Shown in pieces: positions 52,189 to 60,387 of a stretch of DNA of 64,000 nt. Within the stretch, counting starts at the first letter, position 1; the number at the start of each line of letters is the position of its first letter. The notes under the pieces are model-generated. The model saw only the letters and a list, made by a program, of their open reading frames with translations. It was not told the DNA's origin and searched no databases. The translations under genes were made by a program, and so were the position numbers. Origin of the DNA: Flavobacterium sp. KACC 22763 (lineage in GTDB: Bacteria > Bacteroidota > Bacteroidia > Flavobacteriales > Flavobacteriaceae); contig NZ_CP117879.1 in NCBI RefSeq assembly GCF_028736155.1, forward strand, positions 2,790,001 to 2,854,000, read 5' to 3'.

Positions 52189-52692
52189 TTAGAAGAACAT
52201 GCTTTTAAAATCTAGAAAGAAACTTCTTTTCTTAGACTTTTTTTCATGCTTCTCCTTTTTAGCAGATTTCTTTTTTTCAAAAACTGCTTTAGCTTTCTCA
52301 ATCCGTTTAACTGGTTTTATTTCTTCAGTTTTAGACATTTCGTAGAACTTTTTAAAAGGACGTGGTTCAAAATCTACCAAAATAGCTGCCATGTTTATAG
52401 CATCAATGTTTGACGGATCTGTTTCTCCCTTGAAGAAAGTTTCGATAGGTCTGAACTTATCTTTTTTCTCCTTAAACTTATTCTTTTTGCTATGATCGAA
52501 ATCTAAGCCCAATAGGTTGCTGAAAACGTTCAAGTCATCCTTTGTTGGGTTGTTTTCGAAAATTAGCCAGCACAAATCACGAAGTTTTCCACGAGAAGGC
52601 TTGTACAAATAATCAAAGTATTTGCCTTCTTTTTCTATTTCGTATTTTTTTCTAATTGCTTTTTTATATTGTTGTAATGTATTGTTTTGCAT
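52189..52692 (-). CDS. Lysine-rich protein of unknown function
   Basis: The 167-residue protein is very basic. It has a compact helical core (about 15-120: KYFDYLYKPSRGKLRDLCW, LNVFSNLLGLDF, FRPIETFFKGETDPSNIDAIN, ILVDFEPRPFKKFYEM) and a disordered C-terminal tail (about 125-160) built almost wholly of Lys, Glu and Ala. The tail ends in an aromatic patch FFLDFKSMFF. No family I can name fits. A basic tail next to tRNA-like RNA makes RNA binding possible, but this is inference. It starts 110 bases after a 52-codon reading frame on the same strand. Confidence 0.7.
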   Translation of the reverse strand: MQNNTLQQYKKAIRKKYEIEKEGKYFDYLYKPSRGKLRDLCWLIFENNPTKDDLNVFSNLLGLDFDHSKKNKFKEKKDKFRPIETFFKGETDPSNIDAINMAAILVDFEPRPFKKFYEMSKTEEIKPVKRIEKAKAVFEKKKSAKKEKHEKKSKKRSFFLDFKSMFF

Positions 52693-52801
52693 GGTATTTT
52701 GATTTTGTAATTCTTGGGAATCTCAGGAAATCGAAGGCTTTTCTAAGAAATCCAATATCACATAAGTTCAAAAGCACCATTGCTTTACCAGAGAAAAATC
52801 T

Positions 52802-52960
52802 CTAAATGATATATATAATTTCCTTAAAACGCACCTTTTCTTTCCATAGGTTAATCAGTTCCAAATCTTTCTTTTTAATTGAGGCAAATGACGGTTCACT
52901 TGACTCCAGTTTGTCTGTTTGACCACTATGGCCCGACGCAAATCCTATTTCTTGATTCAT
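52802..52960 (-). CDS. Candidate 52-residue small protein
   Basis: The frame starts with ATG preceded by TTTAAGG and encodes 52 residues: a polar Ser/Gly-rich half (MNQEIGFASGHSGQ) and a Lys-rich helical half (SIKKKDLELINLWKEKVRF) ending hydrophobic (EIIYII). It lies upstream of the lysine-rich gene on the same strand, and the composition is protein-like. No promoter was identified: the upstream 52,961-53,076 is repeat-like (TTAGGAGCTTAACATCTTAG words). No family is recognised. Confidence 0.4.
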   Translation of the reverse strand: MNQEIGFASGHSGQTDKLESSEPSFASIKKKDLELINLWKEKVRFKEIIYII

Positions 52961-53076
52961 CCTTAAATTTTTTATTGTTAAACTTCTTTTTAAGTTTCTG
53001 AGGCACTAAGATGTTAAGCTCCTAAGCTTTTTTAAACCTTTGCTCCTCTTTCCCTTTATTCCTTTGTCCCTAGGAC

Positions 53077-53105
53077 AAAAAAAAAGCACCCAATTAAAGG
53101 TGCTT
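53077..53105 (-). terminator. Intrinsic terminator of small unit 1
   Basis: On the minus strand AAGCACC (complement of 53,099-53,105) pairs with GGTGCTT (53,084-53,090), followed by nine T. It lies 25 bases after the 31-codon frame. Confidence 0.85.
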
Positions 53106-53130
53106 CTATAACAAATACGATATAACTATC

Positions 53131-53226
53131 CTATTGCCTATATTGATGCACCGACATGTAAAAGCATTCACGATCCGAAATCGCGGCTACTAATCCTGGG
53201 TTGTGTATGTATAATTTAAAACTCAT
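53131..53226 (-). CDS. Candidate 31-residue peptide gene (small unit 1)
   Basis: A 31-codon frame starts at ATG 53,224-53,226 and reads MSFKLYIHNPGLVAAIS... with Cys21 and an ending CFYMSVHQYRQ. A consensus promoter lies about 70 bases upstream and a strong terminator 25 bases downstream, so a short dedicated transcript of roughly 210 bases is expected. The leader carries seven CAA repeats (53,245-53,265, complement). I do not recognise the peptide. It could be a small protein, a secreted peptide or the coding part of a regulatory RNA. Confidence 0.6.
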   Translation of the reverse strand: MSFKLYIHNPGLVAAISDRECFYMSVHQYRQ

Positions 53227-53244
53227 TTTATTTGTTTTTTATAA

Positions 53245-53265
53245 TTGTTGTTGTTGTTGTTGTTG
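53245..53265. repeat. Seven TTG/CAA trinucleotide repeats
   Basis: A perfect (TTG)7 microsatellite on the + strand, (CAA)7 in the leader of the minus-strand small unit 1. Slippage could change the leader length. Unstructured CAA runs are known to favour translation initiation. Confidence 0.85.
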
Positions 53266-53298
53266 TTTTCTGAAACGCTTTGTTTCAATTTTGTTCGG

Positions 53299-53331
53299 CA
53301 AAGATATGATGGAAAAAATCATATTTCCAAA
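53299..53331 (-). promoter_or_regulatory. Consensus promoter of small unit 1
   Basis: On the minus strand TTTG (53,331-53,328) and TATCTTTG (53,306-53,299) are 21 bases apart, an excellent match to the Bacteroidetes major promoter. Confidence 0.8.
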
Positions 53332-53622
53332 TATTTTTAAGAATAATTTTCTGATTATCAGTTAGTTAAACTAAAAATAAAGACAAAGAAATTCCTGTCC
53401 GCAAACTAGTGCAGATCTTCATTTTGTATCAAATGACTGTTACTCATTAGATTACTTTCCAAGACTATATCTTTCTATTTTTATTAATCATTAAACATTT
53501 TGGCTAAATATTTTTTTAGTTTTTTTAGTTCTGGTTTGTTTTTCTATCATTTTCTTGTCATGTTGAGCGAAGTCGAAACATCTTTTTTAATATCATCAGC
53601 AAATTCAAATTACTCTAAAAGC
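53332..53622. other. Spacer between the two small units
   Basis: About 290 AT-rich bases with no reading frame or structure I can support. It contains TTGAGCGAAGTCGAAAC (about 53,563-53,579), related to the repeat near 460. Confidence 0.4.
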
Positions 53623-53653
53623 AAAAAAAGCGTCCTCAAATGAGGACGCTTTT
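53623..53653 (-). terminator. Intrinsic terminator of small unit 2
   Basis: AAAAGCGTCCTCA (53,626-53,638) pairs exactly with TGAGGACGCTTTT (53,641-53,653). On the minus strand the stem is followed by seven T in all. Confidence 0.85.
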
Positions 53654-53687
53654 CTATTTTATGACGAGTTTGACTCTAATTTCTATC

Positions 53688-53780
53688 TTACAATTTCATA
53701 AAAATATATATGCATCCTGAGCTTTCAGCTGAAGAATCTCCGGCTAAAGGTTCAAAAAATGTGCTTATTGAAAGTTTCAT
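53688..53780 (-). CDS. Candidate 30-residue peptide gene (small unit 2)
   Basis: A 30-codon frame starts at ATG 53,778-53,780 and reads MKLSISTFFEPLAG... with Cys23 in SSGCIYIFMKL. Like unit 1 it has a consensus promoter just upstream and a terminator just downstream. Both peptides share Pro near residue 10-11 and the pattern Cys-x-Tyr near residues 21-25. Part of the frame overlaps a palindromic word (TTCAGCTGAA), so coding is less sure than transcription. Confidence 0.5.
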   Translation of the reverse strand: MKLSISTFFEPLAGDSSAESSGCIYIFMKL

Positions 53781-53809
53781 ATATATTTTTCTATTATTAA
53801 TTACAGATA

Positions 53810-53842
53810 CAAATGTAGTATATTTTAGATTAATTTAACAAA
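53810..53842 (-). promoter_or_regulatory. Consensus promoter of small unit 2
   Basis: On the minus strand TTTG (53,842-53,839) and TACATTTG (53,817-53,810) are 21 bases apart. The ATG follows 29 bases after the -7 box. Confidence 0.8.
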
Positions 53843-53906
53843 ATATACTTAAAATATAATTTTTATAACAAAAGCATTTCTCGCAAATTGCCTTTTGCAA
53901 AGACCA

Positions 53907-53937
53907 AACCTGACAGGTTTTAAAAACCTGTCAGGTT
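53907..53937. repeat. 15-bp palindrome AACCTGACAGGTTTT
   Basis: AACCTGACAGGTTTT and its complement flank a single base, 14 bases beyond the DUF4132 stop codon. It can act as a terminator hairpin for that gene. The same kind of word is a common intergenic palindrome in Flavobacteria. Confidence 0.75.
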
Positions 53938-53950
53938 CAAAAATATCTAA

Positions 53951-56900
53951 TTATGCATACGTCTTATCAATCTGACTCAAAATAGTTGGATCTTGAATTT
54001 CATTGTCTTTAGCAAACAATAAAACTTTAGACATAACCTCAGCCGATTTCGGATCGTCATCTGCAAATGGAAGGAATAAACGCCCTCTGTGTTGCGAATG
54101 AATTGGCAATATCGATAAATATTTACCTGGCATCTGATGCACAACCGCACTTCCTAAATGAACGCTGTATTCTGCCAATTGTCCTTTTATGATGGCATGG
54201 TTTCCTGTAATTTCTACATTCTTCACTTTGAACAAACGCAACGTTTCCCTTAACAATACGGCTCTCATTTCGATAGAAGAATGACTTGCTTCTGGATCTA
54301 CGCCGCCAACATGGGCAACGCTTACCACCAAATCAATATCGCGCATTACTTCTGAAAAAATCCTTGGATTGATATCTTCAAAAGCAATGTTTTTATAATC
54401 TTTTAATGAATGGAATTCGATCGTTTCTAAAGTCGGACTCTCAACATCTGCTGGAGAAAACCAATCTGCCATTGCATACATTTTTACCTGATATCCTTCT
54501 TTATGGAAAACTTTCTGCAATCCTTCTTCGTAATCTACTTTCCAGCCTCTTGTTTTCAATAAAGCCAAAGTTTGATTCGGCTGAACTTGATGCCCTGCAT
54601 AACGTCTTGAAACCGATTTCTCTTTCAATTCACCCGGCGTTGGAACATACAATTCTCTAAAAATCTGTTTAAAAGGTTGCTGTAATTTATTATCAAAACA
54701 ATATTTCTGGTAATCTGTCCAAACATTATTTTTATGCAAATCGAAACAGTGTGCAATTCTAAAAGTCTGCTTTTCGTTTAACGAAATCATTTCTCCTAAA
54801 CCGGTAACTAAACTTCCATCGACATAAAAACCAATCTGATTGTCATTAGAAATAAAGACCAATTTCTCTAGATGTTTTGAAATAATTGGATGCTCGAAAA
54901 GATTTTGCATTTCTGCGAATAAAAACTCATCACCACGAATCATACTTTCTTCCAAGCCTTTTCTTGAACGAGTCCATTGCTCTCGCATGGTTTTTCGGTA
55001 ATTCGTCAGTTCTAGAATACCTTTGTCTTTTTTGTATTTCGGCGGAATCGATTTTAATTCCTTTCCTGCTTTATACGTAACCAAATCAGCTTTTCCTTCA
55101 TTATTGATCACCAAACTTATGGTTACATCTTCTAAAACCACTTCGGTTTCTTTTGATAAAATATTCTGAACTTGTTTGGTTTCCATTGCCCAAGTCAAAC
55201 GAACAGGATCTGGATAACCCGCATTTCTTGCCAAATTTTCCAATGCCACACGAATCGCCAAAGCTTCGCTCGCCTGTTTCATCGAGCCAAACTCTTTGCT
55301 TTCTTTTTTAAACTGCTGTAAATATTCGTAACGCGCCAAAATATCTTTTTCTGGACTTGCTTTACTTAAAGGCACCAACCCATAAACTCTTAAATAATCT
55401 TGGTCACGTTTATCTTTTACTTTGGCAGTAACTTCTCTAATTTTTAGATCTCCTGTAATCGTATCAGCGTACAATCTGGCACGTCTGTGACCATTTCCGT
55501 CTGTTACGTATTTCGCAGATTCGTATAAAAGTTCCCATTTGGCTTTTCCTAATTTTTTGTAAGCCGATATAAACCAATCTTTATCTACAGCACCATCTTT
55601 AAAATCTTGCAAATCTAAAGTCGAAAATCTCGCCGCTTCACTTTCTAATTCTGAATTTGTAGCACTGTAAGAAGCCGTTTTGGTGTGCGCATGAAACCAC
55701 CAAATTCCTTCATCCAGACCATTCCAATCCAAATAACTGCTGATAAACTTTTGCCATTGAGGCGCATAAATAGCAGTCTGAATCAGTCTCTCTTCAGAGA
55801 TTTTAGCTTTTTTAATTAAAGCATTAAAACTTTCCTGCGTATCAGTTTCTAACGGATAACATCTTTTCAACAAGAAACTAAATAATTTCTGTTTCGTTAA
55901 ATCAGTATAGCTCCACGAATAAATATAACCTTTGTACAAACTTGCTTTTCCAAGCGCTGTAATCAATTCGACTAAGCGGTTTGCTCCAAAAATCTTCTGG
56001 AAACTCTGAACCAGATGTGTAACCGTAGTATTAGAATCTCCTCTCTTAACCTCAACATCCAAAAACGTCTCTCTGATTTTATCAATCATCGGAACTAAGA
56101 ATGGAAACTTTTTAATTAAATCTTCGCTTCCAAAATGTCTGTAATGTTTCTTCTCGCTGGTTAAAACAGAAATTCTTTCTGGTTCTAAAATTCCCTCGTA
56201 CAATTCACCTTCGGTAATTATTTTTTGCTCAAACGCAACGCAATACAAATGAATTGGCGGTTTGGCAAAAGATCTGTTTTTTTCTAAACCGTTTAATTGT
56301 CTCCATCTATATAGATTCCAGACTTTAGCATTTTGTTCTTCTGTTAAATCAAGTAAACCAATTTTGTTCAGATAAATATCAAAAAATCCTTGACTCTGCC
56401 AGCCATTTCCGTTGTTGTTATTGTAATAATACTCATCTTTAGCAGGCTTATACTCAAATTCTATTACAGATTCCGGAAGATCGGCATATAATGCACTACA
56501 AGCGTCGATTAAGAAATCAGCCTTTTCATTAAAAACATATTTAATCTGCAATGCATTCAGAATATTCAAAATTGCATTGTCCCAATCGTAACCTCTTTTA
56601 TTTTGGTGAGGCAGCAGCTCTTTATAATAAAAAACATGCTTTTCTAGAAAATCTCTCCATATTTTTCGATCGCAATTGCTTACTAGCGTCATTAAAAACA
56701 AATCTCTATTGGCAAGACCTGATTTGGTAAACCATTCTTCCCAAACTTCATACAACGGATAATTAGTCGCTGCCAATTCGGAATTCTTTTCGTCTTTTAG
56801 ATTTTTTAATGGTCTAAAAGAGTTTCCTAATAAAACAGTCGATTTGCTATTATCGTAATTTTCAGTTTCGTATTCGTAATTTCTGTTTTCTTCAAACAAT

Positions 56901-59023
56901 TTATAAAGCTTCGCAATTTCGTCTTTAATATGCGACATCGATTTGGAGAAACCATACTGATGTTCTTTTACCGCTTTTGCATACAAAGAATCTGCTCCTA
57001 CTTTAGGAAGTTCATAAGCAGAAATTTCGTTTGGCGTAAAAAATCCGTAACCGTTTTCTGCGCTTAAAAGGTCTTGTTTTTTTGAAGGTTCTAACTGCTC
57101 AATAAATTTGGTTTCTTTCTCGGTAATTTTTGGTCTTTGCAGATAATCTTTTACCCAATCATTAACCTTATCTGTCAGTTTATTGTTTTTCTGAAGCTGA
57201 AGCATTACGTCCAGCATAGACATACGCTGTTCTAAATCTCCTTTTTCTATGGTCTGATTAACAAAATTGACTACTTTCTGATCTTCTTGTTTGATTAGAA
57301 TTGCTGTTAGATTCTTTTTTAAATTAGAATTTTTACGTTTAAATAATTCCTGAAAAACAGCTAATTCATCTTCGGTTAAACTCAAATTTTTTAAAACACA
57401 AATCGCCGAAGCTACAAGAGATTCGCCTCTATCTTTTAAAATACGCAAGGCAAAATTTCTTTGAAAGTCAGATGGCGTCTTCATTCCTTGCAGAGTATTT
57501 TCCTTTAAACTATAATACGAATAGTGATAAAAACTTCCCAATAAATTTCTCGTCAGTTTCTCTCTTAAGTTGATCGAGAAACCTTCAAAATGCTGTAAAA
57601 CCGCTTCCAATCTTTCGTTGTTATCGCCAACCAAATTAATCGCTGCGGCATAAAGCGTATCTCTTTCGAACTTTACATTTAACCACGAAAACACTTTCCC
57701 TTCAAAAGTTTTTTCTTTCTCAGTAATGCTTTGTGCAAGATTGTAAACTTTATCAAAAAAGTTCGGATAATCTGCATTTTCGATATAGAATTTCGATTTT
57801 GTATTGGCTTCCAACAAAGCATTCATTCTCGGAACTGCAAAGGCTAAAATCTGCAGATTCTCATCTTCTAAAGCTTTAAAATAAAGAGGCATTTCGATAT
57901 AAGGATCGTTGGTTTCTCCTGCAAATTTTAATGCCAACGATTTCTTTTCAGCCGAACCTTTTTCTAATAATTCATGTAGATACGGAACTGTTTTCTCGAC
58001 ATCCAAAACACCTTGAACCCAAAGCGCCATATAGACTTCGTTATTATTTTTGCTTTTTACGCCATTCGGAATCGTTTCTGGTTTGGTAAAATAACCCGAA
58101 GCCAACTCGATAATATTACGAACTGTAGTTTCTTTTTCAGAATCCCAGCCCAAACCTGTCCACGTATCGATGGCTCTTACAACCGATGAAAAACGAGTCA
58201 GTTTATTATCAATTAGCACTTTAATCATATATTGCAAAGCGCCAATGCTAGTTTCGTCTAAAGCCTCCAGAATCGTCTGGCGCAAACCTTCTTGACGCTG
58301 CGCCGCCAAAAGCAGTTTTTCTACCAACTCCCAATGCTGCTGTTTTTCGCTATTTAAAAGTGCTTTGATGATATTTCTAGACACTTTTCCGTGTGTGTCT
58401 TTATTGAAAATAATGTCTTCAAACAATTGAAAAAGTCCTTCTTTACCAGAATCCAACGCTGAAGACCAAACCATGAATTTATTAATAGAATTTGAAATCT
58501 CGGTATCGTAACGAATTTCATCTTCAATACTCAAATCATAATAAAAAGTACTGCTGTCCTGATAATTATATTTGTAAGGTCCGTTTAGCAAAGAACGCAG
58601 AAAATTGATCTGATTGACCAACAGATAACTTTTATGATTAGGCGCTCTAAAAGCTCTTCGTGTATACCCGTTCTGATACATTTTTTGCGGCAATCTGTTC
58701 CAAGCTTCTTTTACGAATGCGGCGGTTTCTTCTCCAAAAAAGTAAAGCAGCAAGTCGTAATAGTTTTTATCTTCCCAGATATTCTCTTTTACCAAAGCGG
58801 CAAACTTTTCGGCTTCTTTAGAACCAAGCGAAATATAATTGCTGTAATAATTGTCCTGAAGTTTCAAGAGTTCCAGACCAAACTCCGCCACTTCTTTTTT
58901 CAGTTTTTTTCCAGAAAGTAATTTAGAAAGCAGATTACTGTTTACAATTTCTTCCAGTTCTTTTTTAAATCTCTTAATTGGATTTTCGATTACTTTACTT
59001 TTTAAAAGATCTTCTATCGTCAT
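53951..59023 (-). CDS. Very large DUF4132 (YehI/MolR-like) protein
   Basis: The 1690-residue protein has no signal peptide or membrane segment. The N-terminal two thirds are helical and repeat-like, resembling HEAT-type solenoids (for example LHELLEKGSAEKKSLALKFAGE and LALKFAGETNDPYIEMPLYF near 345-380). The C-terminal part, about residues 1180-1420, carries the DUF4132 core: GHRRARLYADTITGDL, PVRLTWAMETKQV and KTMREQWTRSR. A closing alpha/beta domain (about 1500-1690) includes VVSVAHVGGVDPEASHSSIEMR. E. coli YehI and relatives are linked with MoxR-type ATPases and vWA proteins, none of which are seen here. Function unknown. Confidence 0.85.
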   Translation of the reverse strand: MTIEDLLKSKVIENPIKRFKKELEEIVNSNLLSKLLSGKKLKKEVAEFGLELLKLQDNYYSNYISLGSKEAEKFAALVKENIWEDKNYYDLLLYFFGEETAAFVKEAWNRLPQKMYQNGYTRRAFRAPNHKSYLLVNQINFLRSLLNGPYKYNYQDSSTFYYDLSIEDEIRYDTEISNSINKFMVWSSALDSGKEGLFQLFEDIIFNKDTHGKVSRNIIKALLNSEKQQHWELVEKLLLAAQRQEGLRQTILEALDETSIGALQYMIKVLIDNKLTRFSSVVRAIDTWTGLGWDSEKETTVRNIIELASGYFTKPETIPNGVKSKNNNEVYMALWVQGVLDVEKTVPYLHELLEKGSAEKKSLALKFAGETNDPYIEMPLYFKALEDENLQILAFAVPRMNALLEANTKSKFYIENADYPNFFDKVYNLAQSITEKEKTFEGKVFSWLNVKFERDTLYAAAINLVGDNNERLEAVLQHFEGFSINLREKLTRNLLGSFYHYSYYSLKENTLQGMKTPSDFQRNFALRILKDRGESLVASAICVLKNLSLTEDELAVFQELFKRKNSNLKKNLTAILIKQEDQKVVNFVNQTIEKGDLEQRMSMLDVMLQLQKNNKLTDKVNDWVKDYLQRPKITEKETKFIEQLEPSKKQDLLSAENGYGFFTPNEISAYELPKVGADSLYAKAVKEHQYGFSKSMSHIKDEIAKLYKLFEENRNYEYETENYDNSKSTVLLGNSFRPLKNLKDEKNSELAATNYPLYEVWEEWFTKSGLANRDLFLMTLVSNCDRKIWRDFLEKHVFYYKELLPHQNKRGYDWDNAILNILNALQIKYVFNEKADFLIDACSALYADLPESVIEFEYKPAKDEYYYNNNNGNGWQSQGFFDIYLNKIGLLDLTEEQNAKVWNLYRWRQLNGLEKNRSFAKPPIHLYCVAFEQKIITEGELYEGILEPERISVLTSEKKHYRHFGSEDLIKKFPFLVPMIDKIRETFLDVEVKRGDSNTTVTHLVQSFQKIFGANRLVELITALGKASLYKGYIYSWSYTDLTKQKLFSFLLKRCYPLETDTQESFNALIKKAKISEERLIQTAIYAPQWQKFISSYLDWNGLDEGIWWFHAHTKTASYSATNSELESEAARFSTLDLQDFKDGAVDKDWFISAYKKLGKAKWELLYESAKYVTDGNGHRRARLYADTITGDLKIREVTAKVKDKRDQDYLRVYGLVPLSKASPEKDILARYEYLQQFKKESKEFGSMKQASEALAIRVALENLARNAGYPDPVRLTWAMETKQVQNILSKETEVVLEDVTISLVINNEGKADLVTYKAGKELKSIPPKYKKDKGILELTNYRKTMREQWTRSRKGLEESMIRGDEFLFAEMQNLFEHPIISKHLEKLVFISNDNQIGFYVDGSLVTGLGEMISLNEKQTFRIAHCFDLHKNNVWTDYQKYCFDNKLQQPFKQIFRELYVPTPGELKEKSVSRRYAGHQVQPNQTLALLKTRGWKVDYEEGLQKVFHKEGYQVKMYAMADWFSPADVESPTLETIEFHSLKDYKNIAFEDINPRIFSEVMRDIDLVVSVAHVGGVDPEASHSSIEMRAVLLRETLRLFKVKNVEITGNHAIIKGQLAEYSVHLGSAVVHQMPGKYLSILPIHSQHRGRLFLPFADDDPKSAEVMSKVLLFAKDNEIQDPTILSQIDKTYA

Positions 59024-59153
59024 GATTGTTTATTTTAGATTTTAGACTGTAGATTTTAGATTATTTGTTGGGATGTGAAAAGCAAAATGTGATTTGTTTT
59101 TCAACAAAAAGCACAACATTAACAATTCACCATTAACAATTAACAATTATAAA

Positions 59154-59588
59154 TTACCAATAGCTTCCCGCCAAGAAAGTCAGCCTGATAAAAGTGAGGT
59201 TTTTATTTTGAGATAAATCGATTTGTTCGGTTAACGTTTCCAGCTCATCGTCTCCATAGAAAACAGCGTACAAACCATCTTCGAAAGCTACAATGGCATT
59301 TTCCTGCGCTTTGGCCAAATCTACTTGATTGTGATTGTACAGCGCGCCAAAACCAACTTTTCCGGTATCGGTAAGAATGGGTAAATAATTTTCTTTGGGA
59401 AGATGGATTTTGTCTTCGTCTTCAAACTCAAAGGATGAAGAACGGAACAATTGAACTTGATGATCAACAATCGATTCTATGAGTTTTTGTGTACTAATGA
59501 CAGGATTTTCTATATCGAGAGCGATACTTTTTTCCTGAAGGAGCGGATGTTTTTTTCCTAATTGTTTAACTGAGATGCTTATATTCAT
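59154..59588 (-). CDS. Conserved-looking protein of unknown function
   Basis: The 144-residue acidic protein (MNISISVKQLGKKHPLLQ...) has a beta-rich start, a central helix (VISTQKLIESIVDHQVQLF) and a closing strand pair ending RLTFLAGSYW. There is no signal peptide. I cannot name a family. It starts upstream of the DUF4132 gene on the same strand with 130 bases between, so the two may share a transcript. The aromatic extreme C-terminus looks like a conserved feature rather than chance. Confidence 0.65.
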   Translation of the reverse strand: MNISISVKQLGKKHPLLQEKSIALDIENPVISTQKLIESIVDHQVQLFRSSSFEFEDEDKIHLPKENYLPILTDTGKVGFGALYNHNQVDLAKAQENAIVAFEDGLYAVFYGDDELETLTEQIDLSQNKNLTFIRLTFLAGSYW

Positions 59589-59853
59589 CTTTACGGGCTT
59601 TTATTTTGGAGCCGTAATGTAAGATTTTTAAAGCGATTTTTGCTTAAAATAATGTCTTTTTAATGTTAAAAAAATCTACCTAGAAAACGCATTGAGGACG
59701 CGGATTATACGGATTCGCTAACGCGAAGACGCGGATTAAAAACAGATTTTTTATTTATTCTTAAGTAATCCGTTTTAATCTGCGTTTTTACGAAGTAAAT
59801 CTGTTTTATCCGCGTCTCATTGCACGGACTTTCATAAAGACTGATACTAAAAA
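59589..59853. repeat. Intergenic palindrome of ATCTGCG/CGCGGATT words
   Basis: GACGCGGATTATACGG...GACGCGGATTAAAAACAG on the left (about 59,697-59,747) and TAATCTGCG...TTATCCGCGTCTC on the right (about 59,775-59,818) are complementary in several blocks. CAGATT words like those near 421-446 recur. No gene is seen. Confidence 0.6.
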
Positions 59854-59890
59854 AAATCCCGACAAATAGACATTGTCGGGATTTGAGTTT
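59854..59890 (-). terminator. Intrinsic terminator after the 93-codon gene
   Basis: AAATCCCGACAA (59,854-59,865) pairs exactly with TTGTCGGGATTT (59,873-59,884). On the minus strand eight T follow. It starts 6 bases after the stop codon of the gene at 59,891. Confidence 0.9.
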
Positions 59891-60172
59891 TTATTGGGTT
59901 AATTTACGATTGCTACTACAAGCCTTATAAATCTGCTTCTCTGAAAATGGCGATAAGGTTTCTGCCAGATTTCGGCTGGTTCTTAAACAGCTCAGTATTT
60001 TTTGCCTTAAATTGATATCGTCGCCAAACTCTGTATGCATTAATAGCTCGAAGATTTCCTGCAAATACATGGGCTGTTCTTTGTAATCTCCCTCAAACAA
60101 TTCGTCTGAAAGGAAATTGATTACGGATGGCACTACATCACGATGTGTTGGTTTTTGATTTTCTTTTGACAT
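59891..60172 (-). CDS. Small helical protein of unknown function
   Basis: I chose the ATG at 60,170-60,172 (93 residues, MSKENQKPTHRDVVPSV). A start 48 bases upstream would translate part of an inverted repeat. The protein is helical (VVPSVINFLSDELFEG, MYLQEIFELLMHTEF, NLRQKILSCLRTSRNLAETL) and ends basic (SSNRKLTQ). No family is recognised. It has its own -7 box about 165 bases upstream and its own terminator, so it is an independent unit between the NTPase and the DUF4132 cluster. Confidence 0.6.
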   Translation of the reverse strand: MSKENQKPTHRDVVPSVINFLSDELFEGDYKEQPMYLQEIFELLMHTEFGDDINLRQKILSCLRTSRNLAETLSPFSEKQIYKACSSNRKLTQ

Positions 60173-60347
60173 AACGGAAAATTTTAAACGCACAAAATCC
60201 CTCATTTTCGGTTGTGTCAAAACATCTCTAGGAAATGCGTTAGGGCTATCACTAGCACCTTCAACGTGAATGAGGGATTCGCTTATTATTAACTTATATT
60301 AAGTTTTCAGGATATAATCCTAGATTTATTTTGACAAGACAAATATA
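60173..60347 (-). promoter_or_regulatory. Promoter and long structured leader of the 93-codon gene
   Basis: TATATTTG (complement of 60,340-60,347) fits the -7 consensus. The roughly 165-base leader contains the exact inverted repeat AATCCCTCATT (60,196-60,206)/AATGAGGGATT (60,269-60,279), which encloses GC-rich segments with TAGGGCTATCACTAGC. This could be a structured regulatory RNA or a remnant of a mobile repeat. Confidence 0.5.
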
Positions 60348-60387
60348 AGCTTTTATTTGAAAAGAAAGAAAAAACGTACAAAAAAAA

